Part shown: positions 62,414-64,000 of the stretch, piece after piece
How the letters are laid out: every line of letters starts with the position of its first letter
Numbering within the stretch: the stretch's first letter is position 1
Source: Chelydra serpentina
Lineage: Eukaryota; Chordata; Testudines; Chelydridae
Reading direction: 5' to 3'
Length of the DNA: 64,000 nucleotides
Assembly: GCA_037349315.1 (NCBI GenBank)
Contig: JBAIAC010000131.1
Span: 1,054,001 to 1,118,000 of the forward strand
Translations under genes and position numbers: made by a program
The notes under the pieces: generated by a model
Database searches by the model: none
What the model was told of the DNA's origin: nothing
Seen by the model: the letters and a program-made list of their open reading frames with translations, nothing else

Positions 62414-62815
62414 CAGTAGCATAGCTAGGGGGGGAGCAGGGGGAGCGACCACTCCCCCTGAGCACATTTTCCAAAAGTGGCGCCTTTTTAGTTTTTGAAA
62501 GGGTGGAGACGGAGTGGACGGAGGTGGAACGACATCCCCCCACTGGCCCCACCAAGAGCCCGCTGCTGGCCTCGGTTCTTTCACCCAGGCTGGCAGCGGG
62601 CTGAGAGACCCCAGCTCGCAGGAGCCCGCGGGGGGAATCCTAGAGTGGCGGCAGGCTGAGCCGTTCAGCCCGCCCCGCTCTGGGATTCCCCCCCGTGGGC
62701 TCCTGCCAGCAGGGGTCCCACTGCTGGCCTGGGTTCTTTCACCAGGTTGGGTCGGGTGGCGCCTTTTTTTAAGTGTTCGCTCCCCCTGGTGTTAGAACCT
62801 GGCTACGCCACTGGA
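62414..62815. mobile_element. hAT-like MITE in the gypsy RNase H
   Basis: This 402 bp element has CAGTAGCATAGCTAGGGG on the left and CCTGGCTACGCCACTG on the right, imperfect inverted repeats. The flanks GATACAGC (62406-62413) and GATACAGT (62816-62823) match at 7 of 8. Only 28 bp of gypsy sequence separates it from the previous MITE. Confidence 0.85.
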
Positions 62816-62990
62816 TACAGTTGCAATTTTTTGAGGGCCCAGACCATGGTCAGGCATTCCTTCTCTATGGCCACATAGTGCTGCTCCTGGGGCATCAGCT
62901 TCTTGCTCAGGTACACAATGGGGGGTGTCTCCCCATTTAGTATCAGTTTGCATCAGCACCGCACCCAGCTGGGTTTACCAGCACCGGGTC

Positions 62991-64000
62991 TCAGATAAAT
63001 GCCCCCTTCAGTGCACAGAGAGCCCTCTGGCACTGCTCAGCCCAGACCACCTTTCTTCTCTTCCTACAAAGCTCCATGAGGGGAGCTGCCAGGGACCTAA
63101 AGTGGGGCACAAACCTCCAGTAGTACCCCGCCATCCCAATGAATGCCTGGATCTGCTTCTTAGTCTGGGGAGCGGGCCAGTCCTTGATTGCCTCCACTTT
63201 GGCCGGCTTTGGCTTCAGGTGGCCACCCCCTACCTTGTGGCCCAGGTAGGACACCTCTGCCATTCCCACCTTGCACTTTTCAGCTTTTATGGTCAGTCCT
63301 GCATCCTGGAGGTGACTCAGAACCCTCTTCACCTGGGACCCATGTTCCTCCCAGGTCTGACTAAAGACACAGATATCATCAATATACGCCAGAGCAAAGC
63401 CCTCCAGCCCCCTGAGCAACCGATCCACCAGGCGCTGAAAGGTGGCCCGTGCCCCCTTGAGACTGAAAGGCAGGACCAGGAACTCGAAGAGCCCTATTAG
63501 GGTAGTGAAGGCCGACTTCATCCTGGCCTCCAGGTCCAAGGGCATCTGCCAGCAGCCCTTGGTAAAATCCATGGTAGTGAGGTACCGGGCACCCCCCAAC
63601 TTGTCTAGAATTTCATCGGTCCTAGGCATGGGGTAGGCATCAAATACAGTAACGGCATTGAGCTTCTGATAGTCCATACAGAACTGGATCGACCCGTCCT
63701 TCTTGGGGACCGGCACCATGGGCAAGGCCCAAGGGCTGGAGGATGGCTGTATCACCCCTAAAGCTAGCATGTCCCTGACCTCTCTCTCCAGGTCCTGGAC
63801 TGTTTTCCCCATGATCCTGAATGGGGAACACCTGATGGAAGGGTTGGCTCCCGCCTCCAGTGGGCCCAGGCCGGTCAGAATGCAGCACCTCTCTGATCTC
63901 TGCCTGCTGGGCAGGGGTTAGCTGGTCTGAGAGGGGAATTGATTCCAGCGAGGGTCAGCCCCAGCCTCAAGGAGGAGACCCACCAGGAGATCCTCTACCT
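62991..64000 (-). pseudogene. Ty3/gypsy reverse transcriptase (partial)
   Basis: The frame 62991-63812 is open for 273 codons and contains RT motifs in order: PVPKKDGSIQFCMDYQKLN, YLTTMDFTKGCWQMPL, FEFLVLPFSLKGARATFQRL, the active site ALAYIDDICVFS, and the connection AFIGMAGYYWRFVPHF. In this family FGLKNAPATFQ is usual, so SLKGARATFQ is altered. Upstream (63813-64000) is protease/RT leader with frame breaks, running off the window. The order and the YIDD box mark a Ty3/gypsy element. Confidence 0.88.

Larger units (their letters stand above)
61854..62990 (-). pseudogene. Gypsy RNase H region, interrupted by two hAT MITEs
   Basis: Minus-strand pieces at 62824-62990 (PPIVYLSKKLMPQEQHY, AIEKECLTMVWALKKLQ), 62378-62405 (FTVYT) and 61854-62067 (KGANAKLLRWSLLLQGYDM-like) form a broken RNase H. 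Integrase is absent: the RNase H runs almost straight into the polypurine tract, implying a deletion of the 3' part of pol. Stops are present. Confidence 0.75.

Noticed and set aside
1..64000. tRNA, rRNA or CRISPR-like arrays
   Set aside because: None found. The regular repeats are minisatellites without spacer-repeat structure, and no tRNA cloverleaf was noticed apart from primer-binding sites in the ERVs.

Overview
The window is vertebrate nuclear DNA, most likely from a turtle (a crocodilian is the main alternative). The basis is the repeat content: many CR1 LINE copies with the (ATTCTATG)-type 3' end, a DIRS-type tyrosine-recombinase retrotransposon, several endogenous retrovirus (ERV) and Ty3/gypsy remnants, many hAT and Harbinger MITEs, and GC-rich minisatellites. 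No bacterial-style operons, rRNA, tRNA or CRISPR arrays were seen. The species is an inference.

Host genes: only one is recognisable, a class A GPCR of the melanin-concentrating hormone receptor (MCHR) family, on + from about 3143 to 8232. I reconstruct three exons: 3143-3656, 4378-4919 and 7863-8232. The first intron splits the DRY motif. A CpG-rich stretch lies upstream and a candidate AATAAA follows the stop. The reading frame is broken once at TM5 (near 4590) and may be broken, or spliced, near 3204-3334. The locus is therefore either a recent pseudogene or carries assembly errors. A second, unrecognised exon-like segment lies at 53478-53679 (+).

Layout: 1-3140 GC-rich repeats and CpG island; 3143-8454 MCHR-like gene with an intronic minisatellite; 8613-11240 rearranged, nested CR1; 11240-16207 minisatellites and unassigned GC-rich DNA; 16208-23178 a reverse-strand ERV (ERV-1) with a partly inverted integrase and a solo LTR of another family inside pol; 23210-32419 old repeats, four terminal-inverted-repeat elements and a 1.1 kb solo LTR; 32420-38799 a complete DIRS element with all three genes open; 39354-42269 a fold-back hAT element with a CR1 inside; 42422-51306 a CR1 split by a 5.85 kb reverse-strand provirus (ERV-2) with two 430 bp LTRs and a proline-tRNA-type primer site; 51307-55613 mostly unassigned; 55614-58720 a decayed DIRS copy holding a solo LTR; 58806-61020 a hairpin-forming minisatellite split by another solo LTR; 61021-64000 a reverse-strand Ty3/gypsy element with two hAT MITEs in its RNase H.

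The transposons do not act together as a pathway, but their nesting gives a relative history. Old CR1, gypsy and ERV-1 sequences were hit by solo LTRs and MITEs. The DIRS element at 32420 and ERV-2 look like the youngest arrivals. The strongest candidate for follow-up is the complete DIRS element, whose Gag protein carries a long serine/arginine domain like that of splicing factors.
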